Part shown: one piece after another, positions 1-7,613 of the stretch
How positions within the stretch are numbered: position 1 is the stretch's first letter
How the letters are laid out: each line of letters starts with the position of its first letter
Origin: Prosthecobacter dejongeii
Lineage (GTDB): Bacteria > Verrucomicrobiota > Verrucomicrobiia > Verrucomicrobiales > Verrucomicrobiaceae
Assembly (NCBI RefSeq): GCF_014203045.1
Contig: NZ_JACHIF010000013.1
Span: 115,330-179,329, forward strand
DNA: 64,000 nucleotides
Direction: 5' to 3'
Program-made: the position numbers and the translations under genes
Notes under the pieces: model-generated
What the model saw: only the letters and a program-made list of their open reading frames with translations
Told to the model about the DNA's origin: nothing
The model's database searches: none

Positions 1-284
1 TATTCTTTCAGGGCTCTGCTCACTCCGGTTTTCTCCAACTCAATGGCACAGCCGCTGTCTCCCGTGATAGATCCAAAATCCAGGAGCTGTGGAACCCTAT
101 CATTAAAACTTGGTTCACTGGCGGTGTGGATGATCCTCGAATCACCGTCATCAAAGTGGCACCCACGGACGGCTACTATTGGGACACCAAGCATGGAAAC
201 GCCATTGCAGGGTTAAAAATGATGGTCGGTGCTCTCCTTGGCAAAACCATGGACGATTCGATCGAAGGCAGCTTGCGGCTCTAA
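1..284 (+). CDS. General stress protein, FMN-binding split-barrel family (C-terminal part)
   Basis: The frame is open from base 3 and ends at TAA 282-284, giving 94 residues; the start lies outside the window. The visible part includes SRDRSKIQELWNP, WFTGGVDDPRI and DGYYWDTKHGN. This pattern is typical of the C-terminal half of the pyridoxamine 5'-phosphate oxidase-like general stress proteins (GspX / general stress protein 26 type), small flavin-binding split-barrel proteins. The function in this family is poorly defined, generally linked to stress and redox. The next gene begins about 70 bases downstream on the same strand. The family call is from recognised motif order, not an alignment. 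Confidence 0.75.
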   Translation, partial: FFQGSAHSGFLQLNGTAAVSRDRSKIQELWNPIIKTWFTGGVDDPRITVIKVAPTDGYYWDTKHGNAIAGLKMMVGALLGKTMDDSIEGSLRL

Positions 285-351
285 GAGGTCCTCATTGCTC
301 TTAAACTGCGTTATTGCCACCACCGCGCCCCCTTGCTACCAGTGGTCTCGC

Positions 352-1980
352 ATGTCGCGCACCCGTTGGCTCATCGCCAGTCTCTGGCTCTTGCTGTTCT
401 GGCTCATCGCCGGCGCAGTTTGGCTGCCTGCATTGCAGCGAGATTTAGAGTCCGCCTCTGCGAGCTTGTTTAAGGACGTGCCTACAGGCTATTCCGCAGT
501 CCAGGTCGAATTCAGTGGGCAGCAGGCTACTCTCACCGGAAAGGTGCGCCACGAATCCGAAAAGGCGGAAATTGAAAAAGTCATCACTCACCGCCTGAGA
601 ACACTTTCTTGGTTAGGCCGTGGATTGAATCCTGTAGCGTCAGTCCACAGCCATATCGAAGTTGTCCCTTACCCCTCCGGTTGGCTCATGATTGCCGCCC
701 AGGGTGCCCGGGCCATTGTACAGGGCACACTCGCCACTGAATACGAAGCTCGGGATGTTTCACGTCTGCTCGAAGAAAGCTGGGCCAAAGAACGTGGACG
801 TCTCACCAGCCAGATCAAAACAGACCCTGCCCGCTTCGATGAAGCCCCCTCTGTTCAGACCACGCTCAACCGCCTCCCTCCGCCCCGCCTCCAAGGCAGT
901 GGAGATGCCGCTCAGATTCATCTGACGCGTCTCGGTAGTTCGTGGGAGAGGCTGACTCTAGACGCGCCAGATGAACTTCTTCGCCAGCAGTTTTCTACCT
1001 ACCCGATCAGCCAGGAAGAATGGCAGTCGATCATTCAGCCAGCCATCACGAGAACCCGCCAGTATCAAGAAACAGAGAGGCTTCGCCTGGCCGAAGCCGA
1101 AAAGCAGCGTCAGTTATCTCCTCCACACATACTCTTGGCCGCACGTGACCAACGCCTGCTTTTGCGAGGAGAAATCGCCACTCTCAAGATCAAACGCGAA
1201 CTGCTGAATACGGTCATCACCGCTTTCCCTGATTGGCGCGTGCTGGATGACCTGCGGGTAAATGATCAACGCCGTGCTGTCGCCGACTTTGGTCCCATTA
1301 CCACAGCGCTTCTTCCACAGATTGGCGAAGGTGCCACTGGCAAATCTCTAGCCCTAGGTCTCTCCGGCAGTGCATGGCAGTTCGTGGATTGGCAAGTGGG
1401 CGGCGAAGCCCAGCCTTGGCGCGATCTCCTGCCAGCAGATCTCCCCCCCAGTCTTCTCCAAGAGGACAGCCGCATGGTCACCCAGTGGCTGCAAGGCAAT
1501 GCCCAGGGCATCCCCACCCTGCCCATCCCCGCTCAGCCCAGTTTTCTGACCCTCACCCTTTTACCCGGCAAAGTCATCCTAGCCGGACAATTGGCCGAGG
1601 AAGGTCTGCGCACACGTCTTATAGAAGCTGCCCGTCAAACATACGGTAGCAATGCCGTGATTTTCACCGAGGCATTACTCGCCCGTGGCACCTGCGAGCC
1701 GACAGCGGATGTAGAACAGACCGTTCGCAGCCTGCCAGCGCTTCCCTCCGAAACAGAAGCCCCCATACTCGCCTTTGCACTTCCCGGTCAGGTATGGAAA
1801 CAACGCCCGGCAAGTCCAGACATCCTCACACCCGGCGCCCTAACCAAAAGTGGTCTCACGCCGTCTGGCTTTCCTGCCACCATGGCCGAGGATACCTTTG
1901 CAGCCGAGGCTTACGATCACCTCCGTCATCATTGGCGCAAGCCCCCCTCCGCCTCCGCTCAACAGAACCCATCTCGCTGA
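352..1980 (+). CDS. Membrane-anchored protein with BON-like domain
   Basis: A 542-residue product from ATG 352. The frame is open back to 229, but that extension overlaps the preceding gene, and 352 puts a clean membrane anchor (residues about 5-27, LWLLLFWLIAGAVWL) at the N terminus. Residues about 40-75 (YSAVQVEFSGQQATLTGKV) resemble a BON domain, a small periplasmic or membrane-associated fold. A second similar stretch lies near residues 265-300 (LLLRGEIATLKIKREL, FPDWRVLDDLRV). The rest has no recognised catalytic motif. A 12-base gap separates it from the next gene, so the two are probably co-transcribed. Likely an envelope protein of unknown job. Confidence 0.7.
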   Translation: MSRTRWLIASLWLLLFWLIAGAVWLPALQRDLESASASLFKDVPTGYSAVQVEFSGQQATLTGKVRHESEKAEIEKVITHRLRTLSWLGRGLNPVASVHSHIEVVPYPSGWLMIAAQGARAIVQGTLATEYEARDVSRLLEESWAKERGRLTSQIKTDPARFDEAPSVQTTLNRLPPPRLQGSGDAAQIHLTRLGSSWERLTLDAPDELLRQQFSTYPISQEEWQSIIQPAITRTRQYQETERLRLAEAEKQRQLSPPHILLAARDQRLLLRGEIATLKIKRELLNTVITAFPDWRVLDDLRVNDQRRAVADFGPITTALLPQIGEGATGKSLALGLSGSAWQFVDWQVGGEAQPWRDLLPADLPPSLLQEDSRMVTQWLQGNAQGIPTLPIPAQPSFLTLTLLPGKVILAGQLAEEGLRTRLIEAARQTYGSNAVIFTEALLARGTCEPTADVEQTVRSLPALPSETEAPILAFALPGQVWKQRPASPDILTPGALTKSGLTPSGFPATMAEDTFAAEAYDHLRHHWRKPPSASAQQNPSR

Positions 1981-1992
1981 TATCTACTGCTC

Positions 1993-2598
1993 ATGGAAGG
2001 CTACCTCTGGCTCCTACTCCAAACCTTGCCGCTAATCACAGCCGCAGCCGTTGTTTTCTTCATCTTAGGCTGGCGATGGAGCACACAGGACAATCGCCTC
2101 AAAACCCAAAATTTATCCCAGCTTACAGGTAACGAGAACGTTGCTGCAGAAACCGCCCGCCGAGAGAGAGACGAGACTAAAAACTTAGAAGAAAAAGTCC
2201 GTCAAACACTCGCCCAAACTCAGGCTGAATTGAAGGAATCTCAAGACCAGCAAACGCTTTTACAGAAGGAAGTCCTGCGCCTTGCCGATGCACTCAAGCA
2301 GGCTCAGCAAAACATTGTTTCTTTATCTCCAGTTCAGCCTCCCACGCTAAAAACCGAAACGACTCTCCTCCTTGAGCAAGAACGGCAGGCGCTCATCCAA
2401 GCCCGGCAGGAACTGGATCAGGAAAGAGCTACCCTCCATGCCGCTCAAGAAATTTGGCGAACAGAACAGGCTGCCAAAATAGCTCCGCAACCAACACCCG
2501 TTGCCAAAAAAACCCGGGCTACCAAAACAGCGGCAACAAAAACATCTCCCAAAACAAAAAAGCCACGAACCAAAAAATCGGAAGAATCAGCAAGCTAA
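1993..2598 (+). CDS. Membrane-anchored coiled-coil protein with Lys-rich tail
   Basis: A 201-residue protein. One N-terminal transmembrane segment (residues about 8-28) is followed by a long charged, heptad-like region (about 50-160; rich in E, Q, R, L, A) predicted by eye as coiled coil. The C-terminal tail (about 165-201) is Lys/Thr/Ala-rich with repeated KKTRATKT-like units, resembling basic histone-H1-like tails that can contact nucleic acid or anionic polymers. It starts 12 bases after the BON-like protein gene and is probably its operon partner. No enzymatic motif is visible; the function is unknown. Confidence 0.75.
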   Translation: MEGYLWLLLQTLPLITAAAVVFFILGWRWSTQDNRLKTQNLSQLTGNENVAAETARRERDETKNLEEKVRQTLAQTQAELKESQDQQTLLQKEVLRLADALKQAQQNIVSLSPVQPPTLKTETTLLLEQERQALIQARQELDQERATLHAAQEIWRTEQAAKIAPQPTPVAKKTRATKTAATKTSPKTKKPRTKKSEESAS

Positions 2599-2678
2599 TG
2601 GTGTCTAGCAATATCTAAGTCTTAGCTCACCTAACCATTAATCAGACTATCGGGCCCACATCTGGCTCCTATTCCTGC

Positions 2679-3098
2679 ATGCCCGCTCACGCTGAAACTT
2701 TTCGCCTCAACACTCGTGGCAAAGGCACCTATGAAATCACTGAAGCCTGCCAACGCATCATCGCCCAGAGCCAAGTACATACCGGCACCGCGACCATTTT
2801 TGTCCAACATACTAGTTGTTCGCTCGTGATTTATGAAAATGCAGATCCTTCTGCACGGACGGATCTACATAGTTTCTTCGACCACCTCGTACCGGAAAAC
2901 ACGCCTTATTTTGTCCATACCCATGAAGGCCCCGATGACATGCCGAGCCACTTACGCATGGTCCTCACCCGTACTAGCGAAGTCATTCCCGTCATGAATG
3001 GCCGCCTTGCCCTGGGCACTTGGCAAGGCATCTTCCTCTTTGAACATCGTCGCGCACCACACACCCGCAGCATCGTCATCAGTGTCGTGGGCGAGTGA
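2679..3098 (+). CDS. yjbQ: YjbQ family protein (UPF0047)
   Basis: A 139-residue protein of normal length for the YjbQ/UPF0047 family. Hallmarks are the N-terminal TRGKGTYEIT, then FVQHTSCSLVIYENADPSAR, HTHEGPDDMPSHLRM and the C-terminal GTWQGIFLFEHR. The conserved His and Asp/Glu residues form the family's presumed active or metal site. Members form compact trimers; some suppress loss of thiamine-phosphate synthase (hence the name secondary thiamine-phosphate synthase), but the physiological role is unsettled. It follows the coiled-coil gene by 80 bases and appears to be a separate unit. Confidence 0.93.
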   Translation: MPAHAETFRLNTRGKGTYEITEACQRIIAQSQVHTGTATIFVQHTSCSLVIYENADPSARTDLHSFFDHLVPENTPYFVHTHEGPDDMPSHLRMVLTRTSEVIPVMNGRLALGTWQGIFLFEHRRAPHTRSIVISVVGE

Positions 3099-3266
3099 AA
3101 ATATCGAAGGTATATCTTCCGCAGGAAGACATCCTTACCAGCGGCTAAACGAGATTTCCCAGGCAGGAAGTTGGAGTGCAGTGAAGACTTTCGAAGATCA
3201 ACGTGGTGAACTCATTTTCGAACTCACAGGGCTTTAGGAATAAGCCCCCATACCTCGTCGGCAAAC

Positions 3267-3728
3267 TCAACCGTGCTTGCGGTTAAAGCTGGACACCACT
3301 TTCTGGGTCTCACGTTTCACAGCCTTTTCCTTCAGGTCTTCGCGCTGATCACCTTTAGTCTTACCTTTACCAACACCAATCTCGATTTTCACTCGCGATT
3401 CTTTCCAATAGGCGCGCAGTACTGGCAGAGCTAAACCCTTTTGTTGTGTGTGAGCAAACAACTTTAAAATCTCGCGCTTGTGCAGAAGCAACCGCCGTGT
3501 TCTCCGGGGTTCATGCTGGCTGAAACTGGCTTTTTCATAGATCTGCACATCCATGTTGTAAAGCCACACCTGACCACGCTCCACTCGTGCAAAGGCGTCA
3601 CTGATGTTCAACTTACCCAGCCGGATGGACTTCACTTCCGTGCCGCGCAATTCCACACCCGCCTCGTATCTCTCCAGAATATGAAAATCCCGGAGGGCCT
3701 TGCGATTGGTAGCGATTTCGTCGGTCAT
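3267..3728 (-). CDS. smpB: SsrA-binding protein SmpB
   Basis: A 153-residue protein of the expected SmpB length. It binds tmRNA (SsrA) and delivers it to stalled ribosomes for trans-translation. Recognisable blocks are NRKALRDFHILERYEAG, LRGTEVKSIR, NISDAFA, the EPRRTRRLLLHKREI region, KGLALPVLRAYWKESRVKIEIGVGKGK and a basic C-terminal tail (KAVKRETQ), which in the family enters the decoding centre. Its ATG at 3728 is 42 bases downstream of the rpoZ stop, so both genes probably share a transcript. Confidence 0.96.
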   Translation of the reverse strand: MTDEIATNRKALRDFHILERYEAGVELRGTEVKSIRLGKLNISDAFARVERGQVWLYNMDVQIYEKASFSQHEPRRTRRLLLHKREILKLFAHTQQKGLALPVLRAYWKESRVKIEIGVGKGKTKGDQREDLKEKAVKRETQKVVSSFNRKHG

Positions 3729-3770
3729 GAGCCGTGGCGGCCAGGGGCTTCCTGACTGACGGAAAAAACG

Positions 3771-3977
3771 TTAGGCGTCCTTCACGTGGTATTCAGCCTT
3801 GATCTTGCCCTGGATGATTTCCATGAGCGCGATGTCAGCTTCCCGCATACCAGCGCGGCGCTCCACCAGAGGCGCACGGCCAGAGGTAAGCTGTTTCACT
3901 CGCTTCGAGACCATGTTGATCAGGATCGGCGGATCTTTGACGATAAGGGCAGCTTGTTCGACGAGTTCGGCTTTCAT
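3771..3977 (-). CDS. rpoZ: DNA-directed RNA polymerase subunit omega
   Basis: A 68-residue protein, shorter than the roughly 90-residue E. coli omega but within the range seen across bacteria. The omega signature is the helix with MVSKRVKQLTSGRAPLV followed by an acidic helix (READIALMEIIQGKI). Omega helps fold and retain the beta-prime subunit in RNA polymerase. It lies directly upstream of smpB on the same strand. The assignment rests on the SKRVKQL core and length. Confidence 0.88.
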   Translation of the reverse strand: MKAELVEQAALIVKDPPILINMVSKRVKQLTSGRAPLVERRAGMREADIALMEIIQGKIKAEYHVKDA

Positions 3978-4081
3978 CAGAGTATGCAGGGCTTCCCCCT
4001 TTCCAAAGAACGGAGGAGGGGGAAGCTGACAGTAGGGGGTGTTTACAGTCTGGCAAGAGGGAATTTCATCCTCCTGATGGT

Positions 4082-5047
4082 TCAGCTTAGCAGCGCACGC
4101 ACTTCTTCCAGCGCCTGCTTGGTCCGCTTGATGCCTTCGATCTCCGTGTGTTTGCTGCCTTCATACTCGATTCCGATGTAGCCGCGGTAGCCAGCCTTAA
4201 CCACGATTTCGATGAGACGCTGGTAGTCCAGGCTCATTTCGCGGCCTTCGCGGCGGTCTTCGGTGTAAAATTTCCCGGCACCGGTGTCCCAGTCATAAGC
4301 TTTGGCGCTCATACCTTGTTTCACCCAGGGCATGAATTCACGGAGCCCTTTGTAGGGATTGTAGAGCTCGCCTTTGTTGCGGTCGGTGTAGAAATTGCCG
4401 AAATCTGGGAGGATGCCGACGCGGGCATGGTCGGCCATCTTCATGACGCCGGTCAGCCACAGGCCGTGGCTGGAGAGGCCGCCGTGGTTTTCGACGACGA
4501 CAAACAGGCCACGCTTGTCGGCTTCGACGCAGAGGGCGTGGAGGCCGTGGGCGGCGTGTTTCATTTGTTCATCGTAGCTAAGTTTTGGATCGCTGGCGGC
4601 GTTGACGCGGATGCTGTGGCAGCCGAGGTGCTGGGCGGCGTCGAGCCATTTGAGGTGATTTTCTACGGTTTTTGCTTGTTTTTCGGCGTCGGAGTCGCCG
4701 AGATTGCCTTCGCGATCAACCATGATTAGCAGCCCCTTAACACCTTCATCAGCTTGGCGCTTTTTCATGTCGTCGAGGTAGGCCTTGTCGAGGGCTTTGT
4801 CGGCGAACATCTGGTTGACGTATTCGACGCCATCAATGCCGAGGCTGCGGGCGATTTTGCAGAAGTCGAGGTGCTCGATGGGTTCGGCGCCTTCCTTTCT
4901 GAACATGCCTTTGTTCAGGGACCACTCGGCCAGGGAGATTTTGAAGAGGGGTTCTTTGTCGGCTGCGCGCAGACCGGTGGCGGAGGCGGCCACGGCGGCG
5001 GTGAGGGTTTGGAGAAACTGGCGGCGGGAGGGGTAGGTGGGGGTCAT
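4082..5047 (-). CDS. Exported sugar phosphate isomerase/epimerase-like TIM-barrel protein
   Basis: A 321-residue protein from ATG 5047. The frame stays open to 5569, but the N terminus at 5047 (SRRQFLQTLTAAVAA) is a twin-arginine signal peptide with cleavage near AADKEP, so this start is preferred. The mature part follows the xylose isomerase-like TIM-barrel pattern (AP endonuclease 2 family): SLAEWSLNK, DGVEYVNQMF, VVENHGGLSSHG, GILPDFGNFY, RGYIGIEYEG. The His/Glu/Asp residues on these strands normally bind a divalent metal. Planctomycetes and Verrucomicrobia have many such exported sugar isomerase/epimerase paralogues; the substrate is unknown. It is transcribed toward rpoZ, with a 104-base gap. 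Confidence 0.87.
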   Translation of the reverse strand: MTPTYPSRRQFLQTLTAAVAASATGLRAADKEPLFKISLAEWSLNKGMFRKEGAEPIEHLDFCKIARSLGIDGVEYVNQMFADKALDKAYLDDMKKRQADEGVKGLLIMVDREGNLGDSDAEKQAKTVENHLKWLDAAQHLGCHSIRVNAASDPKLSYDEQMKHAAHGLHALCVEADKRGLFVVVENHGGLSSHGLWLTGVMKMADHARVGILPDFGNFYTDRNKGELYNPYKGLREFMPWVKQGMSAKAYDWDTGAGKFYTEDRREGREMSLDYQRLIEIVVKAGYRGYIGIEYEGSKHTEIEGIKRTKQALEEVRALLS

Positions 5048-5188
5048 GGTTTTAGAAATAGATGGGCAGTTCAGACGAAACCGGGGATTCTGGCAATCTC
5101 TTTCCTTGAGGAGGATTTGGGCGGGTTTCGAGGGGGAATGTGCATTCGGCTGAAACCCTGGGGGGCTGACATGCGTTCCTGTTGCCCC

Positions 5189-5731
5189 ATGAAAGTACTT
5201 TCTACCCTTCTGGCGCTGGTCGCCATCGCCTCTTCCGCTACGGCGGGCTCTCTTTACGATGTTCCTGTGAAGGACATTGACGGCAAGGAAACGACCCTGA
5301 AGCCCTACGAGGGCAAGGTGATGCTGATCGTGAACGTCGCCTCCAAGTGCGGCAACACAAAGCAGTACACGGAACTGCAGGCGCTGCACAAGGAGTTCGA
5401 AAAGGAGGGTCTGGCGATCCTGGGCTTCCCGAGCAATGACTTCGGCGGTCAGGAGCCAGGGACCAATGAAGAGATCAAAGAGTTTTGCTCCTCCAAGTAT
5501 AAGGTGAGTTTTCCACTTTATGACAAAGTGGTGGTGAAGGGTGAAAACAAGCACCCTCTGTATCAGCAATTGAGCGGTCCAGAGTCCCCCTTCCCTGGCG
5601 ATGTGAAGTGGAACTTCGGCAAGTTCCTGGTGGGTCGCGATGGCAAAATCATCGCTCGTTTTGAGCCCAAGGTGAAGCCGGACGACGTCGCGGTGACGAC
5701 GGCGATCAAGGAAGCACTGGCGAAGAAGTAA
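5189..5731 (+). CDS. Exported glutathione peroxidase family protein (thiol peroxidase)
   Basis: A 180-residue protein starting at ATG 5189, chosen because it opens a clear signal peptide (MKVLSTLLALVAIASSATAG); ATG 5171 in frame would add six residues. It reduces peroxides with a thiol donor. The peroxidatic Cys is C54 in VNVASKCGNTKQY, and the family block FPSNDFGGQEPG and the KWNFGKFLV tryptophan motif are present. The usual Cys in FPCNQF is Ser here (S82), but C100 (EIKEFCSSKY) aligns with the resolving Cys of thioredoxin-dependent, plant-type members, suggesting thioredoxin rather than glutathione as reductant. A terminator follows at 5757. Confidence 0.93.
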   Translation: MKVLSTLLALVAIASSATAGSLYDVPVKDIDGKETTLKPYEGKVMLIVNVASKCGNTKQYTELQALHKEFEKEGLAILGFPSNDFGGQEPGTNEEIKEFCSSKYKVSFPLYDKVVVKGENKHPLYQQLSGPESPFPGDVKWNFGKFLVGRDGKIIARFEPKVKPDDVAVTTAIKEALAKK

Positions 5732-5756
5732 TTCGCGACGAATTCTGAAAAAGAAA

Positions 5757-5788
5757 AGGGCGCGTGGCTAATGCCGCGCGCCTTTTTT
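5757..5788 (+). terminator. Rho-independent terminator of the peroxidase gene
   Basis: A GC-rich hairpin (GGCGCGTGG pairing with CCGCGCGCC, one G-T wobble) is followed by six T residues, 26 bases after the peroxidase stop codon. Confidence 0.8.
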
Positions 5789-5844
5789 GTGGGATAAAGG
5801 GGTGTGGATCTTTGAGAGATCTGACTCAGTCACGCCAGCTTACA

Positions 5845-6267
5845 CTAATAAGGCCGGGTGACGATGATGTAACCGGAGCCGGATGGGCGATACCAGACGT
5901 TGCGGTGGGTGTAGTAGGTGCTGCCGCCGTGGATGACACGGCGGGCTTCGCCGGGGAGGACGACGGTGCCGCCGGGGCTGCGCGGACTGCGGGGGTCTTG
6001 GTAGCCGTAACCTGGGCGGCCACGACCATCGCGGTCGTAACGGCCATCCCGATCCCGATCATATCGGCCGTCGCGATCATTGTCGCGGTGATCGTGGTCA
6101 TGGTGGTCACGGTCGCGGCCATAACTCGAGCCGGGGCGGTGATGTCCACGGAAACCGGGGCCTGGGCGTGGGCCGGGGGCGTCGTAGGGGCCGCCGGCGG
6201 GGGTGACGTAGCAGGAGGTGAGAAGGAGGGCGGGCGCGAGAGCGAGGCCGAGGAGAGACGTTTTCAT
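5845..6267 (-). CDS. Small lipoprotein with Asp/Arg/His-rich repeats (DUF6515-like end)
   Basis: A 140-residue protein from ATG 6267. The N terminus MKTSLLGLALAPALLLTSC has a lipobox (LTSC), predicting lipidation at Cys19 and an envelope location. A proline/glycine-rich stretch is followed by a low-complexity segment of tandem DRDGRYDRD and HHDHDH motifs (about residues 50-90), which could bind metal or polyanions. The C terminus (STYYTHRNVWYRPSGSGYIIV) resembles the YY-x-n-WYRP-GYIVV motif of DUF6515-type envelope proteins. It is convergent with the peroxidase gene. The function is unknown. Confidence 0.7.
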   Translation of the reverse strand: MKTSLLGLALAPALLLTSCYVTPAGGPYDAPGPRPGPGFRGHHRPGSSYGRDRDHHDHDHRDNDRDGRYDRDRDGRYDRDGRGRPGYGYQDPRSPRSPGGTVVLPGEARRVIHGGSTYYTHRNVWYRPSGSGYIIVTRPY

Positions 6268-6429
6268 GGGATGGAGGGTCGGAAAGACCAGTGAATCTTC
6301 GTCTGAGCAGGTGTTTTTGGACTTCCTGTTCATCGTTTGCATTCTATCTGGCTGCACAGACGTAGAAAGGGACGTCTTGCGACTTTCGTTTGACTGCATT
6401 CACACCCGCCCTCTTTTCTCTCAACCATC

Positions 6430-7491
6430 ATGACCCCCGAAGAAGCCCAAGCCCAACTCGACCAGCAAGTGCGTGAAACCATTCAGTGGCATTTCAGCCC
6501 GGAGACAGGCTGCCCGTTCTGGCTGGACTTCGCGAAGAAGAATTTTGACCCTCGCGGTGAGGTTAACAGCTTTGCCGACCTGATCGCGAAGTTCGATCAC
6601 TTCCAGGACGAAAACCTGCGCGACTTGCAGCCTGAGGTGTGGGTGCCTGCTGCGTTTAAGGGCAAGCCTTTCAACATCTTTGAAACCGGCGGCACCACCG
6701 GGATGCCGAAGCAGCGCATCGGCTGGAACGATTACAAGACGGACTACGAAGAATTCAGCGGCAAGATCAAGGACGAGCACTTCCCGCCGGGCGGTGCGTG
6801 GCTGATGGTGGGCCCTACGGGTCCGCGCCGCCTGCGTTTGGCCATCGAGCATCTGGCGAATTTCCGGGGCAGCTCCTGCTACTTCATTGACCTGGACCCG
6901 CGCTTTGTGAAGAAGCTCATTTCGAACAAGCAGTTCGATGTGGCGCGTCAGTACATGGACCACGTGGTGGACCAGGCGACGCTGATCCTGAAGAACCGCA
7001 AAGTGACCGGTCTGTTCACCACACCGAAGCTGCTGGAAGCCCTGGCTGAAAAGGTGGACCTCTATGATGCAGGCATCCGTGGCGCGTTTGTGGGAGGTAC
7101 GACGATGACCCCGCAGTATGTGCGTTTCATGGTGGAAGAAGTGCTGGAAGGCCGCATCGGCTTCTACCCGACGTATGGCAACACCCTCATGGGCCTGGCT
7201 GCCAGCGTGCCGCTGACTCCGGAAGACCAGTTCTCCGTCACCTACTACGCCCCCCAGCCGCGTGCGGTGCTGCGTGTGGTAGACCCGAAAAACACCTCCC
7301 AAGTCGTGGACTACGACACCTGGGGCCGCGTGGAATTGACGACGCTTACGAAGGAATTCTTCATGCCCCGCTTCCTGGAGCGCGACGAAGCCATGCGCCG
7401 CCGCCCACGCAACCAGTATGCCTGGGACGGCGTCGCCGACGTCCGCCCCTTCGGCGCGATGGAGAAGACCATTGTCGAAGGCGTGTATTAA
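6430..7491 (+). CDS. Adenylate-forming enzyme, phenylacetate-CoA ligase-like (short)
   Basis: A 353-residue protein. The phosphate-binding signature of ANL (acyl/aryl-CoA ligase) enzymes appears as FETGGTTGMPKQR (about residues 83-95), followed by MVGPTGPRR, a YPTYGNTLMG block resembling the A5 motif, and WGRVELTTLTKEFFMPRF near the A7-A8 position. It would activate a carboxylate with ATP. At 353 residues it is shorter than PaaK-type ligases (about 430) and appears to lack most of the mobile C-terminal domain that carries the A10 lysine. It is monocistronic with its own terminator; neighbours give no substrate clue. A LuxE-like acyl-protein synthetase is an alternative. Confidence 0.75.
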   Translation: MTPEEAQAQLDQQVRETIQWHFSPETGCPFWLDFAKKNFDPRGEVNSFADLIAKFDHFQDENLRDLQPEVWVPAAFKGKPFNIFETGGTTGMPKQRIGWNDYKTDYEEFSGKIKDEHFPPGGAWLMVGPTGPRRLRLAIEHLANFRGSSCYFIDLDPRFVKKLISNKQFDVARQYMDHVVDQATLILKNRKVTGLFTTPKLLEALAEKVDLYDAGIRGAFVGGTTMTPQYVRFMVEEVLEGRIGFYPTYGNTLMGLAASVPLTPEDQFSVTYYAPQPRAVLRVVDPKNTSQVVDYDTWGRVELTTLTKEFFMPRFLERDEAMRRRPRNQYAWDGVADVRPFGAMEKTIVEGVY

Positions 7492-7498
7492 AGGTAGC

Positions 7499-7553
7499 GC
7501 GCGTTGTCCCCAACGCGCCTTCCGCGAACGGCGGACGGAGGACCGTCCGCCCT
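7499..7553. repeat. Two adjacent GC-rich hairpins (REP-like)
   Basis: Two inverted repeats sit between the ligase stop and its terminator: GCGCGTTG-TCCC-CAACGCGC, and GGCGGACGG-AGGA-CCGTCCGCC starting near 7532. The composition resembles other intergenic palindromes in this window (15.8-16.1 kb, 19.6 kb). They lie at the downstream edge of the minus-strand helicase/nuclease island. Confidence 0.6.
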
Positions 7554-7565
7554 ACCTTCCTGTCC

Positions 7566-7596
7566 AAGGCGCAAGACTTCGGTCTTGCGCCTTTTT
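7566..7596 (+). terminator. Strong intrinsic terminator (TTCG tetraloop)
   Basis: AAGGCGCAAGAC-TTCG-GTCTTGCGCCTT is a perfect 12-bp stem with a stable TTCG loop followed by a T run. It sits between the ligase gene on the plus strand and the end of the GIY-YIG gene on the minus strand. Confidence 0.9.
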
Positions 7597-7613
7597 TCTT
7601 TCAATCGAAGCCC

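Noticed and set aside
3786..4181. Plus-strand open frame opposite rpoZ and the isomerase end
   Set aside because: No family features; omega and isomerase on the minus strand are supported by motifs.
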